The notes: a model not told the origin generated them from the letters alone. Shown: positions 13,620 through 21,733, numbered from the stretch's first letter. The stretch: 22,646 bases of DNA from JALRBM01 sp966186595 (GCA_966186595.1 CBIFWO010000014.1:1-22646); one strand, 5' to 3'. Translations and numbers: made by a program.

Positions 13620-14753
13620 ATGAAGGTAAAAATAGAGATCGACACCAAGACGTTCGTGCGGTTTTGGCTGGTGGTGATTGGGTTTGCGTTTGCAATCCTG
13701 GCGATCTATAGCGCGAGTGCGGCATTAATATTAATTGGTATTGCGCTTTTTCTTGCACTTGCATTAAATGCACCTGTTAGTTTCTTGGCAAGACATCTTC
13801 CTGGCAAGTCACGAATTGCAGGAACGGCGATCGCATATGTTTTAGTTGTTGCGATACTTGCCGCGGTGGTTTTCTTGGTTATCCCCCCGATTGCACAGCA
13901 AACGGCTAAATTTGTTGATACCGTGCCAAGTATCGTTGATGGCGCGATTAATCAATGGCATGGCCTCAGCCAGCTTGTCGAGAAATATCACCTCCAACCA
14001 CAGCTCGACAGTGCCCTGGCCTCCCTAAAAGATAAAACGATTGGAATCGCAACGAGTGCGGGCCAGAATGTGGTATCTGGACTGGGGTCGCTGCTTTCTC
14101 TCATTGCTTCTTCCTTCCTCGTATTGGTACTATCCTTCCTGATGCTGATCGAGGGACCGATGTGGCTTCAGCGACTTTGGGGAATTTATAACGATCAGGA
14201 ACGCATGGAGCGTCACCGCAATCTTATTCACCGTATGTACAACGTCGTGACGGGATATGTCGGTGGGCAGTTGACTGTGTCGGCGATCGGTGCGGTATTT
14301 GCAGGAATTGCTGTATTTATCCTTAGCCTTTTCTTTACGGAAGTCCCCGCCAATCTGGCACTACCCACGGTCGCGATTGCTTTCACACTTTCGTTGATTC
14401 CAATGTTTGGTGCTACGATCGGTGGCGTCATTGTGTCGCTGCTCCTCGCGTTCAATAGTCTGACGGCGGGTATCATCTTTGCGGTTTACTTTATTGTGTA
14501 CCAGCAGATTGAAAATAACTTTATCTCACCAACGATCCAGTCTAAGCGGGTGGAGCTTTCTGCATTGACTGTCCTGGTCTCGGTGACAGTGGGTATCTAT
14601 GTATTTGGGCTTCTCGGGGGAATTATCTCGATTCCTATCGCTGGATGTTTGAAAGTGCTGCTGGAGGATTATCTGGTCCATGCCAAGAGGAATCGAGAAA
14701 AGAGCGAAAAACCGATGGCGAAACTCGTCAAGAAATTGCAAGGCGAATCGTAG
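13620..14753 (+). CDS. AI-2E family (PerM-type) membrane permease
   Basis: A 377-residue protein with the family's layout: N-terminal helix pairs (about 13-55 and 68-90), a soluble stretch (about 95-150: IAQQTAKFVDTVPSIVDGAI onward), then helices with the conserved GGQLTVSAIGAVFAGIAVFIL, LIPMFGATIGGVIV and YQQIENNFISPTIQSKRVELS segments. Members are named for an autoinducer-2 exporter but include Na+/H+ antiporters, so the substrate is unknown. The C-terminal tail is strongly basic. It has its own promoter box and is followed by a hairpin at 14774-14802. Confidence 0.94.
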   Translation: MKVKIEIDTKTFVRFWLVVIGFAFAILAIYSASAALILIGIALFLALALNAPVSFLARHLPGKSRIAGTAIAYVLVVAILAAVVFLVIPPIAQQTAKFVDTVPSIVDGAINQWHGLSQLVEKYHLQPQLDSALASLKDKTIGIATSAGQNVVSGLGSLLSLIASSFLVLVLSFLMLIEGPMWLQRLWGIYNDQERMERHRNLIHRMYNVVTGYVGGQLTVSAIGAVFAGIAVFILSLFFTEVPANLALPTVAIAFTLSLIPMFGATIGGVIVSLLLAFNSLTAGIIFAVYFIVYQQIENNFISPTIQSKRVELSALTVLVSVTVGIYVFGLLGGIISIPIAGCLKVLLEDYLVHAKRNREKSEKPMAKLVKKLQGES

Positions 14754-14773
14754 TAGCTATTTCTATAGGAACG

Positions 14774-14802
14774 ATGCCCCGTCTGATTGCCAGGCGGGGC
14801 AT
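14774..14802. terminator. Convergent hairpin between the permease and the 55-codon gene
   Basis: ATGCCCCGTCTG (14774-14785) pairs with CAGGCGGGGCAT (14791-14802) over a 5-nt loop with one G-U pair. It lies 21 nt past the permease stop and 18 nt past the minus-strand gene's stop. The T-tract is poor on both sides, so efficiency is unclear. Confidence 0.65.
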
Positions 14803-14820
14803 GTTCGTCTTCGTTGGTGC

Positions 14821-14988
14821 TCACGATTCACCTGCTTGTTCAGGGTCATCTGCTACAGGAAGTGGTGGAAGGACTGGTCGCTTCGCCCAGCGTTCGTCAA
14901 GCTCGCGCCGACTTTGCTGTGCTTGGTCGGACTTGGCTTGATACCTGTCGACTTTGACACGTTTTGCTGGAGGCTTCTTCTTAGTCAC
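14821..14988 (-). CDS. Small 55-residue protein, function unknown
   Basis: A short gene with strong translational evidence: AGGAGGTGA (about 15004-14996) before GTG 14988, in-frame to TGA at 14823. The protein is soluble and split in charge: a Lys/Arg-rich N-terminus (MTKKKPPAKRVKVDRYQAKS), a helical middle (QQSRRELDERWAKR), then PVLPPLPVADDPEQAGES, proline-rich and acidic. It resembles no family I recognise. A basic tail could contact nucleic acid or the ribosome. Upstream lies the 14-bp element shared with the greA-like gene, suggesting common regulation. A start three codons earlier (GTG) overlaps the Shine-Dalgarno region and is less likely. Confidence 0.75.
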   Translation of the reverse strand: MTKKKPPAKRVKVDRYQAKSDQAQQSRRELDERWAKRPVLPPLPVADDPEQAGES

Positions 14989-15028
14989 CCTGCTCACCTC
15001 CTCTCTACGAAGTACGAACAGTGATTAC

Positions 15029-15061
15029 ATGGTAGCATGAAGCCCGCTGAATCTGAAATTA
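15029..15061 (-). promoter_or_regulatory. Promoter of the 55-codon gene with shared 14-bp element
   Basis: On the minus strand TAATTTCAGATTCA (15061-15048), then GCGGGC, precedes CCATGTAAT (about 15032-15024), where TGTAAT is a 5/6 match to the -10 consensus. The element overlaps the last codon of cysS. It is the same 14 bp found at 7389-7402. Confidence 0.45.
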
Positions 15062-16522
15062 CTCTGTATATTCCCAGATTGTTCCACTGACCGTGTCGCG
15101 AACTACGACCCCCTCATCTTTTAGAATGTCCCGCAGCCTGTCCGATTCTTGCCAGTCCTTTTCGTCACGAGCGCGTCCCCGCTGCATAATGAGCCGTTTG
15201 CTTTCATCACTGATGTCGGGCGTTATTTCCATGAGTTGCAAGCCGAGCAATTCGTCGATGGTCGTCAAGAGCTGCTCGAGTCCAAATCGGTGGATAGTGT
15301 CGAGCGGTTCTGTCTCAAGCCTGGAAAATGCCTCATCAATGATTTTTAGTGCCACGGGGGTATTAAGGTCATCGTTGAGTGCTTCGAGTACTGCTTGCGA
15401 GGTTGCCAATAGGCTGACTGATTTCTCGCTATCATCTTGGAGTGTTTCGTGAGTTTGGTGGCGAAGCGCTGCGATATTTCGCCAATGCAGGAGACGGTTT
15501 TTGGCAGCTTGAAGGTTGTCGAAGGTAAAGTTTCCCTCATTACTGTACTGTCCCTGTAGTACAAACATGCGAAAGTCGAGAGGGCTGAATCCCTTTTCTG
15601 CCAGATCCTGGAGTGTGTAGCCATTTCCTAGGCTTTTGCTAATCTTCGTGCCATTTACTTTGAGGTGGTTATTATGTAGCCAATAATGGGCAAAGATTTG
15701 CCCGCTGGCGCTTTCTGATTGAGCGATTTCATTGGTGTGGTGGACAGGAATATGGTCGATGCCACCAGTGTGAATGTCAATCGTTGGACCAAGGATGCTC
15801 ATTGCCATGGCGGAACACTCGAGATGCCAGCCGGGAAAGCCCATTACTCTATTTGGGTTATCCTCATGACTCGATTGATCTAGAAGGTCTGTTGGCGTTT
15901 CCCACTCCATGTCACGCTTCTCGCCAGTTGGAGTAAATTTCCAAAGGGCGAAGTCACTAGGATTACGCTTTTCTGGATTGAACTCTACCCTGGCACCGGC
16001 TTTTTGGGCGGCGAGGTCTAGACCGGCAAACTTTGCGTACGTTGGGAATTTGGCTGTATCAAAATAGATGCCGTCATCAATTTGGTAAGTGAAGCCTTTA
16101 TCTTTTAATACTCTGACCAGGTCAAGCTGCTGGGGGATAAAGTCGGTTGCGCGGACGATGTGCTCGGGGATGATTAATCCTAACTTCTCCATGCCTTGGA
16201 GAAAATCCTCGCTATACATCTCGGCGATTTCCCAGGCGGTTTTTCCCTCCCTTCGCGCACCCTTTTCGAGCTTGTCCTCACCTTCGTCCTCATCACTTAC
16301 TAGATGTCCGACGTCCGTAATATTCATGACGCGTTCGACATTGTATCCGTTAGCGATGAGCGTACGAATGAGAATATCCCAGAAAATGTAAGCGGTCCAA
16401 TTGCCAACATGAAGACGGTCATACACTGTTGGCCCGCAGGTATAAAGTGTAATCCGCTTGTCATCAATAGGTGTAAAGGTCTCGATTTTTTTTGTAAGCG
16501 TGTTATGGAGTTTTAGTGTCAT
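15059..16522 (-). CDS. cysS: Cysteine--tRNA ligase
   Basis: A 487-residue class I synthetase that charges tRNA-Cys. Visible are the zinc ligands C29, C236, H261 and E265 (CSAMA and HHTNEIAQS), the HIGH-type signature HVGN (38-41), KISKS (293-297) and the DALR-type C-terminal region. The segment before the second zinc ligand (about 197-230, GEKRDMEWETPTDLLDQSS) is longer than in E. coli and looks like a lineage-specific insertion. ATG 16522 has no good Shine-Dalgarno sequence; it lies 63 nt after the DHH gene on the same strand and may be read through from it. The intergenic stretch shows no clear terminator. Confidence 0.97.
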   Translation of the reverse strand: MTLKLHNTLTKKIETFTPIDDKRITLYTCGPTVYDRLHVGNWTAYIFWDILIRTLIANGYNVERVMNITDVGHLVSDEDEGEDKLEKGARREGKTAWEIAEMYSEDFLQGMEKLGLIIPEHIVRATDFIPQQLDLVRVLKDKGFTYQIDDGIYFDTAKFPTYAKFAGLDLAAQKAGARVEFNPEKRNPSDFALWKFTPTGEKRDMEWETPTDLLDQSSHEDNPNRVMGFPGWHLECSAMAMSILGPTIDIHTGGIDHIPVHHTNEIAQSESASGQIFAHYWLHNNHLKVNGTKISKSLGNGYTLQDLAEKGFSPLDFRMFVLQGQYSNEGNFTFDNLQAAKNRLLHWRNIAALRHQTHETLQDDSEKSVSLLATSQAVLEALNDDLNTPVALKIIDEAFSRLETEPLDTIHRFGLEQLLTTIDELLGLQLMEITPDISDESKRLIMQRGRARDEKDWQESDRLRDILKDEGVVVRDTVSGTIWEYTE

Positions 16523-16585
16523 TCTGTTATTCCAAGTTAATGATTGACTAAGAGAAGTTACGTAAGGATACAGAATTGACAGGGG

Positions 16586-17572
16586 TTATGCTTCATATTC
16601 TTCGATTGCCTTGTGCGCGGCATTTACAAGTTCTTTGATAATTGTATCGTACTCTTCGTAGGCGCGGAAGCCTGCTGCGTATTTATGGCCACCGCCACCG
16701 AAGTAGCCGGCGACTTGCTCGGCGATAGGGAGATTTCCACGTAGCTTGCCAGTGATCTTGCCGTCTGGATATGTTTTAATTGCCACCGCAAGGTCGACAT
16801 TTTCAACTAGTCGCATTTCATCGAGCACAAGGACGCTTGGGTTGTACTTGTCGCTGTATGCCTGTATATCATCCCAGGGAATATGAACCACTGCTAATTT
16901 GCCCTCGAGGAAATACTCGATCCGCTGCAGTAATTCACCCTTGTACTTCAAGATTTCAGGAGCCTTTTTCATGAATTCACGCCGTCTACCTTCGATCGCG
17001 GCGTTACTAGCTCCCAGTTCAGTGAGTTTGCCGGCAACGAGATAGGTATTCGGGAGGACGTTGGGCGTCGTCAGCCCAAGGCTGTCGGACATGATCGCAA
17101 CGAGCATATCTTCGGCAGCTTGTGGGTTGATTTTCCAGCCCGCCTTCTCGGCTAGCTTGTAGAGGATTTCACCTGTGGCAGCAGCTTCTTGGAAGAGTGC
17201 TGTATGAGGAAAACTGAGTGTCGAAGCGGTATCGGTATGATGGTCGATAACGAGGACGGGGTGTGATTCGAGGAAAGATCGGACACCCGAAGTCTCAAGG
17301 ACCTTGGTGAGCAGAACATCGGCACTGGTATCGGCGATAATTGCCAGGTCGGCAGTCGTATCAAATTCGGCGACGACCCTATCCCAGCCAATAATGTAGC
17401 GCATATATTTAGGAATCTCGACTGGACAATAGAGGGACACTTCTTTGTCAAGATCGGAAAGAATCTCCTCGAGTGCCAGGCTACTTCCCAGGCTATCGCC
17501 ATCAGGATTTTCTGCCTGAATGATCACAATTTTTTTGGCGCTATTAACGAGCTCTATCGCTTGTTCGAACAT
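16586..17572 (-). CDS. DHH/DHHA1 phosphoesterase, NrnA-like
   Basis: A 328-residue phosphoesterase of the DHH superfamily. Motifs are NPDGDSLGS (22-30), D81, DHH (110-112), D163 (MSDS), and GGGGH (292-296) in the DHHA1 domain. NrnA relatives degrade short RNA oligonucleotides or cyclic dinucleotide products (pAp, pGpG). The His that normally precedes the first motif (H-x-N-P-D) is Ala at residue 20, so metal binding or activity may differ. ATG 17572 overlaps the recR stop (TAATG) and has GGAGG (17585-17581) in front. It is in the ybaB-recR-DHH run, pointing to a nucleic-acid turnover role. Confidence 0.93.
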   Translation of the reverse strand: MFEQAIELVNSAKKIVIIQAENPDGDSLGSSLALEEILSDLDKEVSLYCPVEIPKYMRYIIGWDRVVAEFDTTADLAIIADTSADVLLTKVLETSGVRSFLESHPVLVIDHHTDTASTLSFPHTALFQEAAATGEILYKLAEKAGWKINPQAAEDMLVAIMSDSLGLTTPNVLPNTYLVAGKLTELGASNAAIEGRRREFMKKAPEILKYKGELLQRIEYFLEGKLAVVHIPWDDIQAYSDKYNPSVLVLDEMRLVENVDLAVAIKTYPDGKITGKLRGNLPIAEQVAGYFGGGGHKYAAGFRAYEEYDTIIKELVNAAHKAIEEYEA

Positions 17573-18186
17573 TATAATATCCTCCGTCCTTCTAGTGCAT
17601 GTGACAGTGTAATTTGATCGGCGTATTCGAGATCAACGCCAACAGGAATACCCCGCGCAAGTCGTGTCATTTTTATCTCGATGCCAGCATCATTAATCAT
17701 GCGCTGCAAAAAGAGAGCGGTTGATTCGCCCTCGACACTGGCGTTCGTTGCAATGATGACCTCCTCCACTTTGTCGTCCGCGAGTCGCTTTAGCAATTCG
17801 GGAATATGTAGTTGTTCCGGCCCAATGCCGTCGATTGGTGAGATGGCTCCTCCGAGGACATGATAGGTCCCATGAAATTGACCGGTTCGTTCGAGCGCGA
17901 CAATATCCAGCGGTTCTTCGACGACAGCAACGAGCTGCTTATTGCGATGAGGAGCATCGTACAAAGGAGAGATTTCCTGGTCACTGTCGATTAAGGCGAA
18001 GGTGATCGGGCATGTTTTGACTTTGTCGTGCAGCTCACTTAAAGCGATAGCAAGTTTTTTGCTCGTATGAGCTTCACTTTTTAGTAAAAAGTAAGCATAG
18101 CGCTCGGCAGTGCGGGCGCCAACGCCAGGTAATTTACCTAGCTCTTCGACAAGGCGAACAAGCGCGCCGGGAAGTAGTTGCGACAA
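17572..18186 (-). CDS. recR: Recombination mediator RecR lacking canonical zinc cysteines
   Basis: A 204-residue RecR, which helps load RecA on gapped DNA with RecF/RecO. The N-terminal helix-hairpin-helix (LGKLPGVGARTAERYAYFLL), TOPRIM-like VVEEPLDIVALE and GTYHVLGGAISPIDGIGPE are intact, as is the C-terminal Walker-like segment (MTRLARGIPVGVDLEYADQ). The C4 zinc finger between them is degenerate: only C59 remains of four cysteines, and the stretch reads CPITFALIDSDQEIS. TTG start at 18186 with AGGAG spaced 6-7 nt upstream, lying 9 nt after ybaB. It overlaps the DHH start by 1 nt. Confidence 0.95.
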   Translation of the reverse strand: MSQLLPGALVRLVEELGKLPGVGARTAERYAYFLLKSEAHTSKKLAIALSELHDKVKTCPITFALIDSDQEISPLYDAPHRNKQLVAVVEEPLDIVALERTGQFHGTYHVLGGAISPIDGIGPEQLHIPELLKRLADDKVEEVIIATNASVEGESTALFLQRMINDAGIEIKMTRLARGIPVGVDLEYADQITLSHALEGRRIL

Positions 18187-18195
18187 GGTGATCTC

Positions 18196-18510
18196 CTAGA
18201 GTCCTAGATTTCCTAGGCCGCCCATGAGCGGCTTCATCTTTTCAGCGGCAATCTCTTGCGCTTTGGCAAGACCATCTCGCACGGCAGCCTTGATGTTGTC
18301 TTCGAGCTCATCTAGCTCGTCGTTCTCGACGCAGGCAGCAACGTAGGCTGCATTCAACGTAACATCCTCGATCTTTAGCTCGGCATTAAATGTAATTTCG
18401 ACAGCTGGTTCATCGTCAGTGCCGCCGGCAGCAACAATTACCTTCTCTTTTTTCAGTTCTTTTTGGGCTTTTCGCAGCTCATTAAGCATCTTCATTTGAT
18501 CAAATGCCAC
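18196..18510 (-). CDS. ybaB: YbaB/EbfC nucleoid-associated protein
   Basis: A 104-residue DNA-binding protein of standard size. The N-terminal helix is MAFDQMKMLNELRKAQKELKK, followed by the beta-hairpin (VEITFNAELKIEDVTLN) and the C-terminal helix (LEDNIKAAVRDGLAKAQEIA). It binds DNA as a dimer. In most bacteria ybaB sits before recR as here; dnaX, often the third member, is absent from the window. GTG start at 18510 with GGAGGAG upstream. It has its own TATACT box at 18553-18548. Confidence 0.95.
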   Translation of the reverse strand: MAFDQMKMLNELRKAQKELKKEKVIVAAGGTDDEPAVEITFNAELKIEDVTLNAAYVAACVENDELDELEDNIKAAVRDGLAKAQEIAAEKMKPLMGGLGNLGL

Positions 18511-18547
18511 AGTAATTCTCCTCCGTCAATCAAGTACTAACCTACTT

Positions 18548-18553
18548 AGTATA
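18548..18553 (-). promoter_or_regulatory. -10 box of the ybaB-recR-DHH-cysS run
   Basis: TATACT on the minus strand, just after the glycosyltransferase stop (18556), gives a leader of about 30 nt that contains the Shine-Dalgarno site. No clear -35. Confidence 0.45.
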
Positions 18554-18555
18554 CG

Positions 18556-20010
18556 CTACTTCTGCTCTGATTTATAGATGTAGAGCCGGTCTGCGTCATG
18601 GGATTTGGCGTCCGTGATGATGAGTGATGGATCGAGAGCCGGTTTGTTCGCCCGCCAGGCATCCCGGGTTATAATGGTAGTTTTTATATCTACTCTATTG
18701 ATGGGGTTGACGGCGACGTTTGTATGGTGCGCGGCAACGACAGTGTAGAAGGCCGACTCCCGCTCGCTAACGATGAGAGCGACCTTGCCGGGCTGGCTCT
18801 TAATTTGTCGGTTAACGAGTCGCAGATCTTTTGAAAAGTTATTCGCAAGGCCGGGATTGTATAAATAACCGTAGACATATCGGTCAATGCCCGAGAAAAC
18901 CAGTCCTCCAATGAGGATTGCAAGCGGGACGAGCCCAGCGACGCGGGCATAGGGATTGCGTGGGAATAATTGATACCAATTGCGAAGCAGTGTGTAGATT
19001 CCCATCGCCATAAGAAGAAGAACCGGTACGAAGGTCACGCTCGTATAGCGAGGGTTAATAATCAGAATTGGAATAAGGAGAATAGTCCATGCGCTGATAA
19101 TATAGCTTCGCGCTGTGTATTTGGTTGTCGCGAGATGATAAATTCCAAGAGCGATCAGGATCAATGACCCGAGTCCATAAACAGGCAGCAGTAGTGGCAT
19201 GTTCGTGGCAGGGCTGATGAAGTCAAAGTATTGAGAAAGGAGTTGACTTGCGTTTTCCCACAAATTAGGCCACTCAGCAGGAATACCGAGGAGGCTAAGC
19301 CCAATGGAAGGATTTTGGATGATGGCATAGTTGAGGGGCGCCACGAGTGCCAGTGCGATGAGTAGTGCGATAGCCAGCTTCCCTTTTGAGAGCCTCCGTA
19401 TAATATAGCGGAGGTGAGGATGGAGCATTGCAGCGCTAAAGAGGGCTAGGAGGATGTATATACTGAGTGGGGTATAAAGACTAAGTGCAGCTGTCGTAAA
19501 AACGGCTATCTTCCAGAAGAGCCGAGGTCTCGCATGGCGGGATACCATGAGAGCAGAAGCAAGGAGCCAGACTGACCAAAAGATGTAGACAATGCTGGGC
19601 GTGCCACTTTGAGCAACATAAAGAAACTGACCGGTAGTAATAACAAGGATGGTCGCGATAATAGCGACATTTCGGCGGAACCATGCACGGAGCAGAATAA
19701 TCATTCCGAGGATCGACAAAGCCCCCAGGATAAGAGAAGGAAGCTTAATACTGAGATGCGTCACCCCCAGTAAATCGATACTAAGCCGCTGCAAAATCTG
19801 GTATGGAAGATTAATGATCATAGAAGGTTCGAAGGTATCGAACGATAGCGCGCTACTTCTGACGACGGACTGCATTTCCCCGTTTGATAATCCGCCAGGA
19901 ATCAGCAGACCAGCAACAACTAGAAGGCCCGTAATGACGATGCCGATTAGCGCATACCCTAGAATGTAGCGCCAGCGATATAGCAAAAAATCTGTGATGT
20001 GTTTGCCCAT
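18556..20010 (-). CDS. GT-C-type membrane glycosyltransferase (GT39/PMT-like)
   Basis: A 484-residue integral membrane protein with about eleven to twelve helices. Early after TM1, LSNGEMQSVVRSSAL occupies the first external loop, where GT-C enzymes keep an acidic catalytic residue (E here, usually DE). FLYVAQSGTPSIVYIFWSVW and LPSLILGALSILGMIILLRAW fit the PMT/ArnT-like pattern. Such enzymes transfer sugars from polyprenyl phosphate donors to lipids or proteins at the outer face. The C-terminus is a soluble domain (about 420-484) with an alpha/beta pattern. ATG 20010 is preferred to the upstream ATGs because TATAAT (20029-20024) lies 13 nt before it. Acceptor and sugar unknown. Confidence 0.88.
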   Translation of the reverse strand: MGKHITDFLLYRWRYILGYALIGIVITGLLVVAGLLIPGGLSNGEMQSVVRSSALSFDTFEPSMIINLPYQILQRLSIDLLGVTHLSIKLPSLILGALSILGMIILLRAWFRRNVAIIATILVITTGQFLYVAQSGTPSIVYIFWSVWLLASALMVSRHARPRLFWKIAVFTTAALSLYTPLSIYILLALFSAAMLHPHLRYIIRRLSKGKLAIALLIALALVAPLNYAIIQNPSIGLSLLGIPAEWPNLWENASQLLSQYFDFISPATNMPLLLPVYGLGSLILIALGIYHLATTKYTARSYIISAWTILLIPILIINPRYTSVTFVPVLLLMAMGIYTLLRNWYQLFPRNPYARVAGLVPLAILIGGLVFSGIDRYVYGYLYNPGLANNFSKDLRLVNRQIKSQPGKVALIVSERESAFYTVVAAHHTNVAVNPINRVDIKTTIITRDAWRANKPALDPSLIITDAKSHDADRLYIYKSEQK

Positions 20011-20023
20011 AGAGTTATTTTTG

Positions 20024-20029
20024 ATTATA
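20024..20029 (-). promoter_or_regulatory. -10 box of the glycosyltransferase gene
   Basis: A perfect TATAAT on the minus strand ends 13 nt before ATG 20010, giving a leader of only about 6 nt. Confidence 0.55.
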
Positions 20030-20143
20030 GCACGAGCTAGCCTAATTATTATAAGCTTCATCCGGTCGGCGGCACTCTCACCACAAGTATTGCCACAACG
20101 CTTATGTTTTGTAATTAGTGAATAGTTCCTTTCATTCTCATGA

Positions 20144-20168
20144 TACAATTTAAATAATTAACAAAGGG
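20144..20168 (+). promoter_or_regulatory. -10 box and Shine-Dalgarno site of the SGNH hydrolase gene
   Basis: TACAAT (20144-20149) and AAAGGG (20163-20168) precede ATG 20174, giving a leader of about 17 nt. The GTG at 20168 overlaps the Shine-Dalgarno site and is not the start. The 163-nt gap between the two divergent genes holds only the promoters. Confidence 0.5.
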
Positions 20169-20173
20169 TGGGT

Positions 20174-21727
20174 ATGGTAAAGACAGTATTTTCAAACAAG
20201 AAACGTTATGCATTTCTATTCGCATTACTAGCTTGTTCGTTATCCATATCTTTACCTGTCTATGCCTCCTCTGATTACGATGATGTGTTTGCAAATACAG
20301 CTACGGCGAGGGTAAGTGATACTTATACTGACCCATACAACAACCACACCTGTACCTCGCAGGACATAGCATCATCGTGGGGTACCTACCTTATGGATGA
20401 TTCCAAGTGGGATCATGCTGTGTATGGTGCTGGCACGGATCGTGAAACAGTGCAGACCGCCTTTTCTACTGCCCTGGGCAACGGAGACGGCTGGGCTGTT
20501 ACGGAGATCGAGTTCCTCTCGGCCGGGACGTCGATTGGCAACTTCGTTTGGGGTCCGGGTGACCACGGCGTTCAGATAATGTTTACGCCCGACACCGACA
20601 ACAGGGTGACATTCTTTAGTCATTGGGGTGACTATGCAACCCTGAAAGGTACGGGCTCCGCTCCTGTCTACGCCGTCATTCTCGGACAATACTGGAATAG
20701 CTCGACGAGTAGTTGCAGTATCGGTGTTGCTGTGTCGCGCATGGTTGCCTCTGATGCTGCGAACAGTACCTTTGTGAGCAGAGGCGTGCACGTAGGTATG
20801 GCCCCGACTGTGGACTATATCTATCGGCAACTGTTCGTTAACTCACCAGTCACCTACCCTTCGGGTTACGAAGGGGTGGTTGTTCCGTCGGAATATACGG
20901 TGCCCCCTCCGACGTACGTTGCTATGGGTGACTCGTTCTCTAGTGGTGAGGGTGTCTCGCCGTTTGAGGGTGGAACAGATGCAGGCGGGGTGAACGAGTG
21001 CCATCGGAGTCAGCGGGCATATCCGCGTCTATTGGAGAGCTCGCAGCTAGGTCTCGGCTCATTGGCTTTTGTCGCCTGTTCTGGGGCAACTACCGCTAAT
21101 GTTCTCAATGGTCAGTGGAATGAGCCGGCACAAATCAGCGCCCTGTCAGAAGACACCGAAATCGTGACGATCACGATTGGAGGCAACGATGTAGGATTCA
21201 AGGATTTCGCAACAGCCTGCACGATAGGTTCGTGCGACTTTGCCACGACTGCCTACTCCGACATCCACGGGGAGATCGTTGACGATCTCCCAGGGAAATT
21301 AGCAGATGTCTACGAGGCGATCGACGGCGCAACGTCTTCGACTACTAACATTTACGTGGTGGGCTACCCGCAGATTGCCCCGGCAGAGATGCCGACGGGA
21401 CCAAACAGCGCCTGTTGGCCACTCAACGGTGGAACTGACAACCCCGATCCTGAGCTGAATGATGGAGCGACTGCTTACGCCGTTGTTTCTGAACTCAACT
21501 CGGTGATCCACGATGCTGTGACCGACATGAATTCGACCAAGTTCCACTTCGTCGATCCGAACTTGTCGGGATCACCCTTTATAGGGCATGACTGGTGCCA
21601 GCAAGATCGCTACTTCGCGATTATCGATCTTCCCAATCCAATCACGGGAGAAACTGAGCACGCCTTCCATCCGAACGTAGATGGTCAGGAAGCATACGGA
21701 GCTGTTGTAGGAGGTGAGATTAACTAG
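20174..21727 (+). CDS. Secreted two-domain SGNH-type hydrolase
   Basis: A 517-residue exported protein. The signal peptide (about 1-32) has a KKR n-region, a hydrophobic core and VYASS at the cleavage site. Residues 33-245 form a separate beta-rich, aromatic domain I do not recognise, with cysteines and repeats of G/W/D. Residues about 247-517 are an SGNH esterase/lipase: GDSFSSGEG with nucleophile S254, ACSGATT (block II), GGNDVGF (block III) and HPNVDGQEAYG with H499. Cysteine pairs suggest disulfides. The catalytic part is actinobacterial in style and its codons look more GC-rich than the N-terminal part. Likely role is cleavage of surface lipids or esterified polysaccharide of a host or neighbour. 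No anchor is visible. Confidence 0.92.
   Translation: MVKTVFSNKKRYAFLFALLACSLSISLPVYASSDYDDVFANTATARVSDTYTDPYNNHTCTSQDIASSWGTYLMDDSKWDHAVYGAGTDRETVQTAFSTALGNGDGWAVTEIEFLSAGTSIGNFVWGPGDHGVQIMFTPDTDNRVTFFSHWGDYATLKGTGSAPVYAVILGQYWNSSTSSCSIGVAVSRMVASDAANSTFVSRGVHVGMAPTVDYIYRQLFVNSPVTYPSGYEGVVVPSEYTVPPPTYVAMGDSFSSGEGVSPFEGGTDAGGVNECHRSQRAYPRLLESSQLGLGSLAFVACSGATTANVLNGQWNEPAQISALSEDTEIVTITIGGNDVGFKDFATACTIGSCDFATTAYSDIHGEIVDDLPGKLADVYEAIDGATSSTTNIYVVGYPQIAPAEMPTGPNSACWPLNGGTDNPDPELNDGATAYAVVSELNSVIHDAVTDMNSTKFHFVDPNLSGSPFIGHDWCQQDRYFAIIDLPNPITGETEHAFHPNVDGQEAYGAVVGGEIN
21270..21291. repeat. Perfect 10-bp inverted repeat in the SGNH gene
   Basis: GGGAGATCGT (21270-21279) and ACGATCTCCC (21282-21291) are exact reverse complements around TG. 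It lies within coding sequence and may be coincidental, though it would form a stable mRNA hairpin. Confidence 0.6.
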
Positions 21728-21733
21728 AAGAGC

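Noticed and set aside
16573..16578. TTGACA on the plus strand near 16573
   Set aside because: It has no -10 at proper spacing and points into genes on the other strand.
20846..20876. Imperfect hairpin ACCCTTCG / CGAAGGGGT in the SGNH gene
   Set aside because: Short, bulged and fully explained by codons; no evidence of function.
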